64,000 nucleotides of DNA from Aequorivita sinensis (GCF_006346335.1 NZ_VDMC01000003.1:124001-188000), one strand, 5' to 3'; positions 26,835-36,661 are shown, counted from the first letter of the stretch. Translations and numbers: made by a program. Notes: generated by a model not told the origin, from the letters alone.

Positions 26835-28394
26835 ATGAGTTGGACAGGTTGGTTTATATTATTTTTAATAGTTCAATTAATACACTTTGCAGGAACTTGG
26901 AAGCTTTATAAGGCTGCAGGTAGAAAACCTTGGGAAGCAGCAGTACCTGTTTACAATGCTGTGGTTTTAATGAAAATTATTAATCGCCCTTGGTGGTGGA
27001 CTATTTTATTATTTATTCCCATTGTTAACCTGATTATGTTTCCGGTAGTTTGGGTTGAAACCTTACGCAGTTTTGGACGTAATTCTACTACGGATACAAT
27101 TTTAGGGATAGTTACTCTAGGGCTTTACATTTATTACATAAATTACACTCAAGATGTTACGCATATAAAGGATAGAAGCTTAAAACCGCGTACTTCAACT
27201 GGAGAGTGGGTGAGTTCTATATTATTTGCCGTTGTAGCTGCAACAGTTGTGCATACTTATGTAATGCAACCTTTCACAATTCCAACTTCATCGTTAGAAA
27301 AAACCTTATTGGTTGGTGACTTTCTTTTTGTGAGTAAGTTTCATTATGGGGCTCGAAACCCGATGACGCCTGTTGCATTTCCAATGGTGCACGATACAAT
27401 TCCTGTGGTTCATAAAAAATCATATTTTTCAAAACCACAACTACCTTATTTCAGATTGCCAGGTTTTCAGAGTATAAAACGAAATGACATTGTAGTATTT
27501 AATTGGCCTGTAGATACTGTAAACGCGTTTCAGCAGTATGGTGATGGGAAATATTACTACAAGCCAATCGATAAAAAGTCGAATTACGTAAAGCGTGCTG
27601 TAGGTGTCCCTGGAGATTCTCTAGAAATTCGCGATGGTTACGTATATATTAATGGAGAGAAAAACCAACTTCCAGACCGTGCTAAAGTTCAATTTGCGTA
27701 TGACGTTAAGGTAAACGGACAATTAAACCCAGAAATGCTTTATAATCGATATGATATTACCGATCGTTATGGATTCGGTAATAATACATATCGTTTTGCA
27801 GCTATTTCTGAAGAGTCTATGAATATGCTAAAAAACAACCCAAATGTGGTTGAAATTACGCGTCTTAGAAGTGAAAAAGGAGAGTGGGATCCAGGGATTT
27901 TTCCAAACGATCAAAAATATCCTTGGAATAATGATTTCTTCGGACCAATTTATATTCCTCAGAAAGGAGAAACAGTTTCTATAAATCCAGAAACTCTTCC
28001 ATTCTACAAGCGTATTATAGAAGTTTATGAAGGAAGCGAAATAGGAATTGAAAATAAAATTACTCAATCAGGAACGGAAGTTCTTCTAAATGGTCAACCA
28101 TTAACCGATTATACATTCAAGATGGATTACTATTGGATGATGGGAGACAACCGAAACAACAGTGAGGATGCTCGTACATGGGGTTTTGTACCTTATAATC
28201 ACGTTGTAGGAAAACCAGTATTTGTATGGATGAGCTGGGATGGAATTAACAAAAAAGTACGTTGGGATAGAGTTTTCACAACAGTAGGTGGAAGTGGAAA
28301 ACCAGTGTCTTATTTAATGTATTTCGTAATTGCAGTAATAGGTTGGTTCGCTTTTGATTTCTTTAGAAAGAAAAAGAAAGGAACTAAAAAGTAA
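26835..28394 (+). CDS. lepB: Signal peptidase I with N-terminal DUF5684-like membrane domain
   Basis: 519 residues, about twice the size of Gram-positive SPases. Residues 1-115 form a four-helix membrane domain (DUF5684-like: TWKLYKAAGRKPWEAAVPVYNAV). The peptidase S26 part has the catalytic Ser in FTIPTSSLEKTL (about 152), Lys in NYVKRAVGVPGDSL (about 252), a large beta-rich insertion (about 275-395) typical of Bacteroidota, and box E GDNRNNSEDARTWGFV. A C-terminal membrane helix ends in a basic tail. Cleaves signal peptides at the inner membrane. Confidence 0.95.
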   Translation: MSWTGWFILFLIVQLIHFAGTWKLYKAAGRKPWEAAVPVYNAVVLMKIINRPWWWTILLFIPIVNLIMFPVVWVETLRSFGRNSTTDTILGIVTLGLYIYYINYTQDVTHIKDRSLKPRTSTGEWVSSILFAVVAATVVHTYVMQPFTIPTSSLEKTLLVGDFLFVSKFHYGARNPMTPVAFPMVHDTIPVVHKKSYFSKPQLPYFRLPGFQSIKRNDIVVFNWPVDTVNAFQQYGDGKYYYKPIDKKSNYVKRAVGVPGDSLEIRDGYVYINGEKNQLPDRAKVQFAYDVKVNGQLNPEMLYNRYDITDRYGFGNNTYRFAAISEESMNMLKNNPNVVEITRLRSEKGEWDPGIFPNDQKYPWNNDFFGPIYIPQKGETVSINPETLPFYKRIIEVYEGSEIGIENKITQSGTEVLLNGQPLTDYTFKMDYYWMMGDNRNNSEDARTWGFVPYNHVVGKPVFVWMSWDGINKKVRWDRVFTTVGGSGKPVSYLMYFVIAVIGWFAFDFFRKKKKGTKK

Positions 28395-28478
28395 AAGCAA
28401 TTTAGTTCGAGCCTTTCAACTTCAATCCTTACTAATTATTGTGGAATATTAGGCTCCATTCTGATATCTAGGATGAAT

Positions 28479-28527
28479 AAAAAAGACAAAGTCGAGATCT
28501 ATCAAATTGGTCTCGACTTTGTTTTTT
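28479..28527. terminator. Bidirectional intrinsic terminator between lepB and the sugar dehydrogenase gene
   Basis: Arms 28479-28497 (AAAAAAGACAAAGTCGAGA) and 28511-28527 pair with a 13-nt loop and are flanked by A and T runs. Confidence 0.88.
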
Positions 28528-28545
28528 AAAGAGAATAGGTTTTAT

Positions 28546-29664
28546 TTATTCAGGAATTAACCTGTAAATACCTTGTCCTTCTACTGCAATATAAATCAGT
28601 CCATCCGGACCAATCTTTACATTTCGAACTCGTCCGATATCCTGAGCTATTTTTTCTCGTTTGGTTACTTTTTCTCCATCAAGAGTTAGCAGTTCAACAT
28701 ATGCAAACTTCAACGAACCTACGAGTAATTTGTTTTTCCACTCAGGATATTTCTCGCTAGTAACGAATGCCATTCCGGAAGGAGCGATAGAAGGTACCCA
28801 ATAGTAAATAGGTGGTTCAATTCCTTCTTTTTCAGTTTGATCTGTGATTTCTGTGCCACTGTAATTAACCCCATAGGTAACTACCATCCAACCGTAATTT
28901 GCACCCTTCTTCACAATATTAATTTCATCCCCGCCTTTTGGTCCGTGCTCGTGCATCCATATTTCTCCTGTTTCAGGGTGAATAGCCATTCCCTGTGGAT
29001 TTCGATTTCCATAAGTATAAATTGCCTTTTTAGCATTTGGTTCGTTGAAAAATGGATTGTCTTCAGGTATGCTACCATCGTCTTTTAATCGGTAAACTTT
29101 ACCTCCATCACGAGTAATGTCTTGCGGGTTAACTTCTCTATCTCCTCGTTCTCCTATGGTGAAATACACATAACCATCTTTATCAAATTCAATCCTGGAA
29201 CCAAAATGCTGTCCTGCCGAAGAGTTTGGGCTGGCTTTATAAAGCATTTCGATATTTGTTAAGGAATCACCTTCCAGTTTACAGCGCATTAAAGCAGTAT
29301 GACCTCCTTTCCCTGGGCCTTCTTCAGAAGCATAAGTCATATAAATCCACCCGTTTTCATTATAATTTGGGTGTAGTTTAATGTCTAATAACCCACCTTG
29401 GCCATTTACATATACCGCAGGCATATTTGTTATTTCTATTTTCTTGCCATCTTTAAAGTGTATTAATCTCCCATCTTTTTCAGTAATAAGCATACTGCCT
29501 TCAGGCAACCAAGTCATTCCCCACGGAATTGAAAGGTCACTTACAAACATTTCAGTTTTATAAGTCTGGGGTTTTGTTTTTAAGGCTACATCTTCTTTCT
29601 TTTTCTGCTGTCCACAAGATGTAAAAACGATAAAGGTCGATAAAATAACTAGGTATTTCTTCAT
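28546..29664 (-). CDS. PQQ-dependent sugar dehydrogenase-like lipoprotein (GSDH family)
   Basis: 372 residues. Lipobox FTSCG near residue 17. Six-bladed GSDH propeller: LSIPWGMTWLPEGSMLITEKDGRL, GGLLDIKLHPNYNENGWIYMTYA, GQHFGSRIEFDKDGYVYFTIGERGD, GNRNPQGMAIHPETGEIWMHEHGPKGGDEIN (catalytic His region) and the closing DGLIYIAVEGQGIYRLIP. Related to E. coli YliI. It oxidises aldoses with PQQ if the cofactor is available; no pqq genes are seen. A near-consensus -7 (TATCTTTA on minus, 29682-29689) precedes it. Confidence 0.92.
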   Translation of the reverse strand: MKKYLVILSTFIVFTSCGQQKKKEDVALKTKPQTYKTEMFVSDLSIPWGMTWLPEGSMLITEKDGRLIHFKDGKKIEITNMPAVYVNGQGGLLDIKLHPNYNENGWIYMTYASEEGPGKGGHTALMRCKLEGDSLTNIEMLYKASPNSSAGQHFGSRIEFDKDGYVYFTIGERGDREVNPQDITRDGGKVYRLKDDGSIPEDNPFFNEPNAKKAIYTYGNRNPQGMAIHPETGEIWMHEHGPKGGDEINIVKKGANYGWMVVTYGVNYSGTEITDQTEKEGIEPPIYYWVPSIAPSGMAFVTSEKYPEWKNKLLVGSLKFAYVELLTLDGEKVTKREKIAQDIGRVRNVKIGPDGLIYIAVEGQGIYRLIPE

Positions 29665-29730
29665 TTTTATTTCTTTTAGCTTAAAGATACCAAAAATGAG
29701 TGTGATTTTTAAAATCTTAGGAAATTCCTT

Positions 29731-29762
29731 TTGGTCGAAAACCTAAACAAACCTTATCTTTA
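29731..29762 (+). promoter_or_regulatory. Promoter of the acyl-CoA carboxylase operon
   Basis: TTG (29731-29733), 21 bases, then TATCTTTA (29755-29762), one base off the TAnnTTTG consensus, 18 bases before the first ATG of the operon. Confidence 0.6.
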
Positions 29763-29780
29763 ACCAAAATTTTCAAAATT

Positions 29781-30275
29781 ATGAAAGAAAGCTATAGCGT
29801 TTCGGTGGATGAGAATTACGAATTCCAACTTGTCAAAAAAGATACCGAGAACATAGACCAAACCGAACTTTCTGGTCAAAAAATACATTTACTTCACAAC
29901 AACAAATCTTTCGAAATTGAACTTTTAGAAAACGACTTCATTAATAGAAACTACAGCGTAAAAGTAAATGGTAATATTTACCGTGTTAATGTAGGAACAC
30001 CTTTGGATGCGCTTATAAAAGAAATGGGGCTTTCTTTAGGAAATGATTCCTTTGAAGACGAAATCCACGCACCTATGCCGGGGATTATTTTAGAAGTTAA
30101 TGTTGCTGAAGGCGATAAAGTTAAAAAAGGTGATTCCCTTTGTGTTCTTGAGGCTATGAAGATGGAGAACACTCTTACAGCTTCTCGAGATGGAATTGTA
30201 AAAACTGTAAATGTCGCTAAAGGTGATACGGTTGATAAAGGAAAATTGCTAATTGAATTAGAGAAAAATGATTAA
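29781..30275 (+). CDS. Biotin carboxyl carrier subunit of acyl-CoA carboxylase
   Basis: 164 residues. The C-terminal 75 residues are a biotinyl domain: HAPMPGIILEVNVAEGDKVKKGDSLCVLEAMKMENTL, with biotinyl lysine at about 127 in the canonical AMKM. The N-terminal half is a small beta domain (SVSVDENYEFQLVKK), as in the BCCP of propionyl-/acyl-CoA carboxylases rather than in fatty-acid AccB. First gene of a three-gene operon; its stop overlaps the next start by 8 bases. Confidence 0.93.
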   Translation: MKESYSVSVDENYEFQLVKKDTENIDQTELSGQKIHLLHNNKSFEIELLENDFINRNYSVKVNGNIYRVNVGTPLDALIKEMGLSLGNDSFEDEIHAPMPGIILEVNVAEGDKVKKGDSLCVLEAMKMENTLTASRDGIVKTVNVAKGDTVDKGKLLIELEKND

Positions 30276-31710
30276 GAAAATATTAGTTGCCAACCGTGGC
30301 GAAATAGCTTTAAGAATTATGAAAACCGCCCGTAATATGGGGATCAAAACGGTTGCAGTTTATTCTGAAGCAGATAGAAACTCTCCACACGTTAAGTTTG
30401 CAGATGAAGCCGTATGCATCGGCCCACCTCCTTCAAACGAATCGTATTTATTAGGAGATAACATCATTAAAGTTGCTAAAGACTTAAACGTTGATGCTAT
30501 TCACCCAGGGTATGGATTTTTGAGTGAAAACGCTGAGTTTGGAGAGAAGGTTGAAAAAAGTGGAATGATTTTTATCGGGCCAAAGTCGCACGCAATTCGT
30601 GTGATGGGAAGCAAACTAGCTGCTAAAGAAGCGGTAAAAGCTTATGATATTCCTATGGTTCCTGGTACCGATGAAGCCATTACAGATGTTGAAGCAGCCA
30701 AACAAATTGCTAGAGAAATTGGATTTCCAATTCTTATAAAAGCTTCTGCCGGTGGTGGTGGAAAAGGAATGCGAGTAGTTGAGAATGCCGAAGAATTTGA
30801 AGACCAAATGAAACGCGCTATTAGCGAAGCTGAAAATGCATTTGGCGACGGTTCTGTTTTTATTGAAAAGTTTGTTACTTCTCCACGCCATATTGAAATT
30901 CAGGTTTTAGCTGATAATTTTGGAAATACAGTTCATCTTTTTGAGCGCGATTGTAGTATTCAAAGACGTCATCAAAAAGTTGTAGAAGAAGCACCATCTT
31001 CAGTTCTTACTCCAGAATTGCGTAAGACCATGGGAGAAGCGGCTATAAAAGTTGCCAAAGCCTGTGATTACGTTGGAGCGGGAACAGTGGAATTTCTTTT
31101 AGATGAAAATCTAAATTTCTACTTCCTTGAGATGAATACCCGCCTACAAGTGGAGCATCCAGTTACCGAATTAATTACTGGTCTCGACTTAGTAGAACAG
31201 CAGATTAATGTAGCTAATAACGAAAAGCTTGCTTTTTCGCAGGAGGATATAAAAATAAAAGGACACGCTTTTGAAGTTCGTGTTTATGCCGAAGATCCAC
31301 TTAATAATTTTATGCCGAGTGTTGGAAAACTAGAAGTTTACCGACCACCAAGTGGTGAGAATATTCGTGTGGATGATGGATTTACAGAAGGTATGCAAGT
31401 GCCAATTCAGTACGATCCTATGCTGTCTAAGCTTATTACTTACGGAAAAACAAGAAACGCTGCAATGCAACGTATGCTTGAAGCAATCGCTAATTACGAT
31501 GTTCAAGGTGTGAGTACCACACTTCCGTTTGGAAAATTTGTTTTTGAACACGAGGCTTTCCGCAGTGGAAATTTCGATACTAATTTTGTGAAGAAATACT
31601 ATTCCGAAGACAAGCTTAAGACTATTAATGAAGAAGAGGCAAAAGTGGCGGCACTATTTGCATTAAAACAATATTTTAAAGATTCAGAAAAACTTCAATT
31701 ACCGAAGTAA
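30268..31710 (+). CDS. Acyl-CoA carboxylase, biotin carboxylase subunit
   Basis: 480 residues. ATP-grasp biotin carboxylase: KKILVANRGEIALRIMKTA, HPGYGFLSENAEF, glycine-rich loop KASAGGGGKGMR, RDCSIQRRHQKVVEEAPS, EFLLDENLNFYFLEMNTRLQVEHPVTE, and GHAFEVRVYAEDP. Carboxylates the biotin on the preceding gene product using bicarbonate and ATP. The C-terminal tail is slightly longer than in AccC (about 450), as in propionyl-CoA carboxylase alpha chains. Role: supplies methylmalonyl-CoA or malonyl-CoA depending on the carboxyltransferase partner. Confidence 0.95.
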   Translation: MIKKILVANRGEIALRIMKTARNMGIKTVAVYSEADRNSPHVKFADEAVCIGPPPSNESYLLGDNIIKVAKDLNVDAIHPGYGFLSENAEFGEKVEKSGMIFIGPKSHAIRVMGSKLAAKEAVKAYDIPMVPGTDEAITDVEAAKQIAREIGFPILIKASAGGGGKGMRVVENAEEFEDQMKRAISEAENAFGDGSVFIEKFVTSPRHIEIQVLADNFGNTVHLFERDCSIQRRHQKVVEEAPSSVLTPELRKTMGEAAIKVAKACDYVGAGTVEFLLDENLNFYFLEMNTRLQVEHPVTELITGLDLVEQQINVANNEKLAFSQEDIKIKGHAFEVRVYAEDPLNNFMPSVGKLEVYRPPSGENIRVDDGFTEGMQVPIQYDPMLSKLITYGKTRNAAMQRMLEAIANYDVQGVSTTLPFGKFVFEHEAFRSGNFDTNFVKKYYSEDKLKTINEEEAKVAALFALKQYFKDSEKLQLPK

Positions 31711-31711
31711 T

Positions 31712-31740
31712 GTCTCTGCGTCCTCTGCGCCTCTGCGGTA
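31712..31740 (-). repeat. Dispersed CTCTGCG-type repeat within the carboxylase operon
   Basis: GTCTCTGCGTCCTCTGCGCCTCTGCGGT contains three CTCTGCG units in tandem, read on the minus strand as a TAEAQRTQR-like peptide. This exact style of repeat is scattered through many Bacteroidota and other genomes. It fills the 63-81 bp between the biotin carboxylase stop and the carboxyltransferase start. Its boundaries beyond the units are uncertain. Confidence 0.7.
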
Positions 31741-31791
31741 AAAAAATACCGTGAAGCCCCAGATTTCGCATAGATGTCAATTACAAAAATT

Positions 31792-33333
31792 ATGAGCGAC
31801 AATAATAAAAAACTGCAAGAATTCATAACTGAAGCCAAGATGGGTGGAGGCGAAAAGAGAATTGCAAAACAACACGAAAAAAAGAAATTAACTGCTCGCG
31901 AGCGTGTAGAATATCTTTTAGACGAAGGCTCTTTTGAAGAAATGGGCATACTCGTTACCCATAGAACCACCGATTTTGATATGCAAAAAGAAGTGTATTA
32001 TGGGGATGGTGTAGTTACTGGCTACGGAACAATTAACGGACGTTTAGTTTATGTGTTCGCACAAGATTTTACTGTTTTTGGAGGAGCTTTATCAGAAACT
32101 CACGCCGAGAAAATCTGTAAAATAATGGATCACGCAATGAGTGTTGGTGCTCCCGTTATTGGATTAAACGATTCTGGTGGAGCGCGTATTCAAGAAGGGG
32201 TTCGCTCTTTAGGTGGATATGCAGATATTTTCTACAGAAACGTTCAAGCTTCAGGAGTAATCCCTCAAATTTCTGCCATTATGGGACCATGTGCCGGGGG
32301 AGCAGTTTATTCACCAGCAATGACCGATTTCACTTTGATGGTTCAAGACAGTAGTTATATGTTTGTTACAGGTCCGAATGTTGTGAAAACTGTTACGAAT
32401 GAAACTGTTACTTCAGAAGAATTAGGAGGAGCGAAAACCCACGCTACAAAAAGTGGGGTAACGCATTTTACAGCTGCAAATGATATTGTTTGTTTAGAAC
32501 AGATGAAAACTCTTTTAAGCTACCTGCCTCAAAATAATAAAACAACTCCAGAAAAACTTCCTTTTGAAGCTGCTGATGAATATCGAGATGAATTGGAAAA
32601 TATAGTTCCAGATTCTTCAAATAAGCCATACGATATGCACGAGGTGATTAAGGGAATTATCGATACCGATTCTTTCTTTGAAGTGCATAAAGATTACGCC
32701 GATAATATTATTGTTGGATTTGCAAGATTAGGTGGTAGAAGTATCGGAATTGTAGCAAACCAACCAATGAGTTTGGCAGGAGTGTTAGATGTAGATAGCT
32801 CTAAAAAAGGAGCGCGATTTACACGTTTCTGCGACTGTTTTAATATACCTCTTTTAGTTTTAGTAGATGTTCCAGGCTTCCTTCCAGGAACCGATCAAGA
32901 GTGGAACGGAATTATTCTTAATGGAGCTAAACTTCTTTACGCCTTAAGTGAAGCAACAGTGCCACGTGTAACTGTTATTACCAGAAAAGCATATGGTGGA
33001 GCTTATGACGTAATGAATAGTAAGCATATTGGTGCAGATATGAATTACGCCTGGCCAACTGCTGAAATTGCGGTAATGGGAGCAAAGGGAGCTAGTGAAA
33101 TTATTTTTAGAAAAGAAATTGCAGCAGCTGAAAACCCTGAATTGAAACTTTCAGAAAAAGAAGCCGAATATGCCGAAAAGTTTGCAAACCCTTTTAAAGC
33201 TGCACAACGTGGATTTATAGATGAAGTAATTCAACCTCGTGAAACCCGTAGAAAGCTATTAAAAGCATTCACAATGTTAGAAACTAAAGATGTGGTGAGA
33301 CCCAATAGAAAACACGGAAATATTCCTTTGTAG
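31792..33333 (+). CDS. Acyl-CoA carboxylase, carboxyltransferase subunit (propionyl-CoA carboxylase beta-like)
   Basis: 513 residues from ATG 31792; an in-frame ATG at 31774 would add six residues (MSITKI), but the [11 protein letters not shown] start fits homologues better. Crotonase-fold carboxyltransferase with fused N and C halves: [42 protein letters not shown], the oxyanion-hole segments [14 protein letters not shown] and [17 protein letters not shown], and in the C half [19 protein letters not shown] and [20 protein letters not shown]. Transfers carboxyl from biotin to acyl-CoA, most likely propionyl-CoA. Confidence 0.93.
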   Translation: MSDNNKKLQEFITEAKMGGGEKRIAKQHEKKKLTARERVEYLLDEGSFEEMGILVTHRTTDFDMQKEVYYGDGVVTGYGTINGRLVYVFAQDFTVFGGALSETHAEKICKIMDHAMSVGAPVIGLNDSGGARIQEGVRSLGGYADIFYRNVQASGVIPQISAIMGPCAGGAVYSPAMTDFTLMVQDSSYMFVTGPNVVKTVTNETVTSEELGGAKTHATKSGVTHFTAANDIVCLEQMKTLLSYLPQNNKTTPEKLPFEAADEYRDELENIVPDSSNKPYDMHEVIKGIIDTDSFFEVHKDYADNIIVGFARLGGRSIGIVANQPMSLAGVLDVDSSKKGARFTRFCDCFNIPLLVLVDVPGFLPGTDQEWNGIILNGAKLLYALSEATVPRVTVITRKAYGGAYDVMNSKHIGADMNYAWPTAEIAVMGAKGASEIIFRKEIAAAENPELKLSEKEAEYAEKFANPFKAAQRGFIDEVIQPRETRRKLLKAFTMLETKDVVRPNRKHGNIPL

Positions 33334-33367
33334 TTTTTACTATTATTTATTTAGATAGTTGATTAAC

Positions 33368-33407
33368 AACCTTTAACTGACTTAAGTCATAGTTAAAGGT
33401 TTTTTTT
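33368..33407 (+). terminator. Intrinsic terminator of the carboxylase operon
   Basis: Arms AACCTTTAACTGACTT (33368-33383) and AAGTCATAGTTAAAGGTT (33384-33401, one bulge region) with a run of eight T after it. Confidence 0.82.
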
Positions 33408-33448
33408 CGCAGTAATTTGGAGATATAATTAAGTTAAATCTTAGAATT

Positions 33449-34027
33449 ATGAGGAGATATTATCTTTTAATTTTGTCTGTTATTTTTTTATTCTCGACCC
33501 CCACCATTGCGCAGGAGAAATGGGCTATTGAGTTCAGACCTGGTTTAAATTTCCCTACAAGTGATGTAGGTGATACTGATGCCGATATCGGGTATGGATT
33601 TGAGATAACAGGCGCATATAAAATTATGCCTCACTTGGCTTTTTATGCAGGTTGGGGCTTTAATCAATTTAGAGGTGATGATGTTTTTACCCACGAGGAC
33701 ATTACTTTGTTAGAAAAAGGGTTCACTTTTGGATTTCAAATTAATCGTCAAATTGGTACCTCTTCATTTTCTTATTTGGCGAGAGCTGGTGCAATTTACA
33801 ATCACATAGAATTAGAAAATATCGCAGGCGATATAACTGCAGATACAGAATATGGGTTTGGGTGGCAACTTGCAGTAGGGATAGATTATGAGTTGGCTTC
33901 CAAAATTTCATTGCGACCAATGTTAAGATATCGTTCTCTTTCAACAGATATAGAAGTTGAAAATGTTTCTACAGAAACGAAACTTAACTATTTCTCTTTT
34001 GGAATTGGTTTGGCGAAGAAGTTTTGA
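33449..34027 (+). CDS. Outer membrane beta-barrel protein (OmpA/OmpW-like porin family)
   Basis: 192 residues. Signal peptide ending at TIAQ (about residue 22). Alternating amphipathic strands (WAIEFRPGLNFP, GYGFEITGAYKIMPHLAFYAGWGFNQF, FTFGFQINRQI, FGWQLAVGIDYELASKISLRPMLRYRSL) and a C-terminal strand ending in aromatic FGIGLAKKF, typical of an eight-stranded outer-membrane barrel (PF13505-type). Role unknown; structural or small porin. Confidence 0.85.
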   Translation: MRRYYLLILSVIFLFSTPTIAQEKWAIEFRPGLNFPTSDVGDTDADIGYGFEITGAYKIMPHLAFYAGWGFNQFRGDDVFTHEDITLLEKGFTFGFQINRQIGTSSFSYLARAGAIYNHIELENIAGDITADTEYGFGWQLAVGIDYELASKISLRPMLRYRSLSTDIEVENVSTETKLNYFSFGIGLAKKF

Positions 34028-34210
34028 TTGACTTAAATATTTGCGGATAGTTTAATTGCCTATCGACTGCCTTTGATAAAGAAAATCTTATGGGTAGAAT
34101 TACCTTTACAAATTCGTTCACGAATATTAACTGTCTTGGTTAAATTTGATCTTCATATTTATTGGATATTCTTTTCTCCTTTCTGATATTTACAAAAATA
34201 AAAATTAGCA

Positions 34211-34975
34211 ATGAAAATAATCTCTTGGAATATTAACGGTGTAAGGGCGATAACTCAAAAAGATTTCTTCGAGGATATCTCCAGAATAAATCCAGATATT
34301 CTATGTCTTCAGGAAACTAAAGCTCAGGATGAGGAAGTTGCTGAGGCATTATCTCAGTTAAAGGACTATCACCAATTTTATAATTCTGCAGAAAGAAAAG
34401 GATATTCAGGCGTTGCTATTTTAAGTAAAATAGAACCTATATCAGTTAGTTACGATATGGGAGTTGAAGAACACGATCAAGAAGGACGAGTAATATGCGC
34501 AGAGTTTGAAGACTTCTTTTTGGTGAATGTTTACGTTCCGAATTCTGGTCAGAAGTTAGTAAGACTTGATTACAGACAGAAATGGGATGTAGATTTCAAA
34601 AACTATTTAAAGTCTTTAGAAAAAACAAAACCTGTTATCCTTTGTGGCGATTTAAACGTTGCACATCGAGCGATAGACCTTAAAAACGACAAGTCTAACT
34701 ACAACAAAACTGCTGGATATACTCAAATAGAAATTGATGGGATGGATAACCTGCTCAACCAAGGATTTGTAGATACCTATAGACACTTTAATCCAGATAC
34801 AGTTGCATATACATATTGGAGCTATCGTTTTAAAGCAAGAGAGCGTAATACTGGTTGGCGAATTGATTATTTCTTGGTAAGTAATCAATTGTTAGAAAAA
34901 GTGGAGAATGTTGAAATATTATCAGAATATTACGGTTCCGATCATTGCCCAATTAAGCTTGAAGTGAAACTGTAA
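34211..34975 (+). CDS. xth: Exodeoxyribonuclease III
   Basis: 254 residues, EEP-fold AP endonuclease/3'-5' exonuclease for base-excision repair. Active-site blocks: WNINGVRA, LQETKAQ (metal-binding Glu about 36), NVYVPNSG, CGDLNVAH (about 147-154), GWRIDYFLVS and GSDHCPI (catalytic His-Asp). No signal peptide. Its stop codon directly abuts the stop of the convergent patatin gene, with no spacer and hence no intergenic terminator. Confidence 0.96.
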   Translation: MKIISWNINGVRAITQKDFFEDISRINPDILCLQETKAQDEEVAEALSQLKDYHQFYNSAERKGYSGVAILSKIEPISVSYDMGVEEHDQEGRVICAEFEDFFLVNVYVPNSGQKLVRLDYRQKWDVDFKNYLKSLEKTKPVILCGDLNVAHRAIDLKNDKSNYNKTAGYTQIEIDGMDNLLNQGFVDTYRHFNPDTVAYTYWSYRFKARERNTGWRIDYFLVSNQLLEKVENVEILSEYYGSDHCPIKLEVKL

Positions 34976-35746
34976 TTAGCTTTTAAAAAGATTTTTATTT
35001 TCTTCTAAAGCTTTTATTGTGGCGTTATATCCTAGTTCAAAAATGATGTCTGTATTGCTCATTCCGAAAACGGCAAACTCCCCAATTTCTTCAGGAGAAA
35101 TAATTAAATCGCATTCTGGGAACTTTTTTATTGAATCGTAAGCAGCCCTAATTTTCAGGGCTCTATCTGCAACACTATAAGAGTATTTCAAATCTTTTAT
35201 GCTTATCTTTTTAAGGGAATTGATATAGACTCCAATAATCTTATCGCAGTGCTTTTTTATTGGTTCTACGGGAAAATTGTTCAGAATTCCTCCATCGATA
35301 TAATATGAACCATTGATTTCTGTAGGTGTAAAAACCCCTGGGAATGAAGCAGAAGCAATTACTGGTTTTATAAGTTGCCCCTTGCTGAAAATCTTTAATT
35401 TTCCGTTTAAAACATTTGTTGCAGTAATGTATAAAGGCTTTTGTAAGCTGTCAAAATTATCCCTTGGGAGATAGACGTTGAGGTCGTCATAAAACTTTTC
35501 GGTATCTAGAAATCCTGGCTTGTTAAATGCGAATCTTTTGGTGTGAAAAATAGAAGTGTTTTTGAAGAACTTTAATATCTCAGTCCAATGAACGTCGGCG
35601 GCATAAAGTGCCCCTACTATAGCGCCAATACTAGTTCCTGAAATGTGTGTTGGAGAAATTCCGTATTCTTCAAATGCTTTTAATGCTCCAATATGAGCTG
35701 CGCCTCTCGCTCCACCGCCCGATAGTACTAAACCTATGTTGTCCAT
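34976..35746 (-). CDS. Patatin-like phospholipase
   Basis: 256 residues. Oxyanion hole GGGARGAAH (10-18), nucleophile elbow GTSIG (37-41, Ser about 39) and the dyad Asp in DGGIL (about 156). This is the RssA/YlbK-like small patatin group. Predicted cytoplasmic or membrane-associated lipid acyl hydrolase. No signal peptide, which differs from the larger BamA-fused patatins common in the phylum. Start ATG 35746. Convergent with xth. Confidence 0.93.
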   Translation of the reverse strand: MDNIGLVLSGGGARGAAHIGALKAFEEYGISPTHISGTSIGAIVGALYAADVHWTEILKFFKNTSIFHTKRFAFNKPGFLDTEKFYDDLNVYLPRDNFDSLQKPLYITATNVLNGKLKIFSKGQLIKPVIASASFPGVFTPTEINGSYYIDGGILNNFPVEPIKKHCDKIIGVYINSLKKISIKDLKYSYSVADRALKIRAAYDSIKKFPECDLIISPEEIGEFAVFGMSNTDIIFELGYNATIKALEENKNLFKS

Positions 35747-35874
35747 CTAGTCAATTTAATTAATTTACTTAACAAAGTAATTATATTCAAAAGTAACAAA
35801 ACTTGATTTAGGTCATATTAAATGAATTTTTAAGTTTCTAGATTTGTAGGTATTACATTAATAATCATTTGTTT

Positions 35875-36507
35875 ATGAAACTCATTTTAAGGTCCCTTGT
35901 TTTTGTTTTTATAATTTCTGTGTTTTGGTCTTGTAATAATTCTGCAAAAGAATCAAGGGAAGGCAAAAATGAAATTTCTAAAAATCAATCCTTCGTTATT
36001 GATGATTCCGGAATAACTGTGGCTTGGACAGCTTATAAATTTACAGACAAAATAGCCGTTACTGGAACTTTTGATGATTATTCTATTAAAAAACATAGTA
36101 AATCTGGTTCTGTTGAAAATCTCTTAACCAAATTAAGAATATCGATTCCTACCCATAGTGTTGATGCGATGAATGCAATTAGAGATTTTAAACTAAGAAG
36201 TTCTTTTTTTGATGCGTTTAATACTTCAACTATCAATGGAACTATTTTAAAAGTAAATGAGTCTAAGGGCTTTGTTAGGGTAAAAATGAATAAAATCTCA
36301 AAAAATATTCCATTCACATATTCATTGGTGAATGACACAATTTCAATATTTACCAAACTAGATTTAAAAAAATGGAAAGGGGAGGAAGCACTCAGTAGAA
36401 TAGAGAGGGAATGTGTGGAACACCTTAAGGGGGCTGATGGTATTTCAAAACTTTGGCCAGAGATAGATGTGGAAATCAAAATACCATTAAGGAATACTAA
36501 TAATTAG
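35875..36507 (+). CDS. YceI-family lipoprotein
   Basis: 210 residues from ATG 35875; the upstream TTG (35869) is less likely, and the -7 box TAGATTTG at 35839-35846 fits either. Lipobox VFWSC at about 20. YceI beta-barrel features: ITVAWTAYKFTDKIAVTGTFDDYSI, LRISIPTHSVDAMNAIRDFKLRSSFFDAF, SKNIPFTYSLVNDTISIFTKLDLKKW. YceI proteins bind polyisoprenoids or lipids in the periplasm. Here the family is lipid-anchored. Followed by a Usp gene in the same direction after a 154-bp gap. Confidence 0.87.
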   Translation: MKLILRSLVFVFIISVFWSCNNSAKESREGKNEISKNQSFVIDDSGITVAWTAYKFTDKIAVTGTFDDYSIKKHSKSGSVENLLTKLRISIPTHSVDAMNAIRDFKLRSSFFDAFNTSTINGTILKVNESKGFVRVKMNKISKNIPFTYSLVNDTISIFTKLDLKKWKGEEALSRIERECVEHLKGADGISKLWPEIDVEIKIPLRNTNN

Positions 36508-36661
36508 TAAGCTTATCGACAACTTAAAAATTTATATACCTAGTTTTTTATCATTTCTAAGTGTTCTAAACATTTCAATATGATTTAAGTCATTGTAAAC
36601 GTTTGGTTTATAGGTTAAATTAGCTTGTTGCAACGAGCTAATTAACCTAAACCTTCATAGA

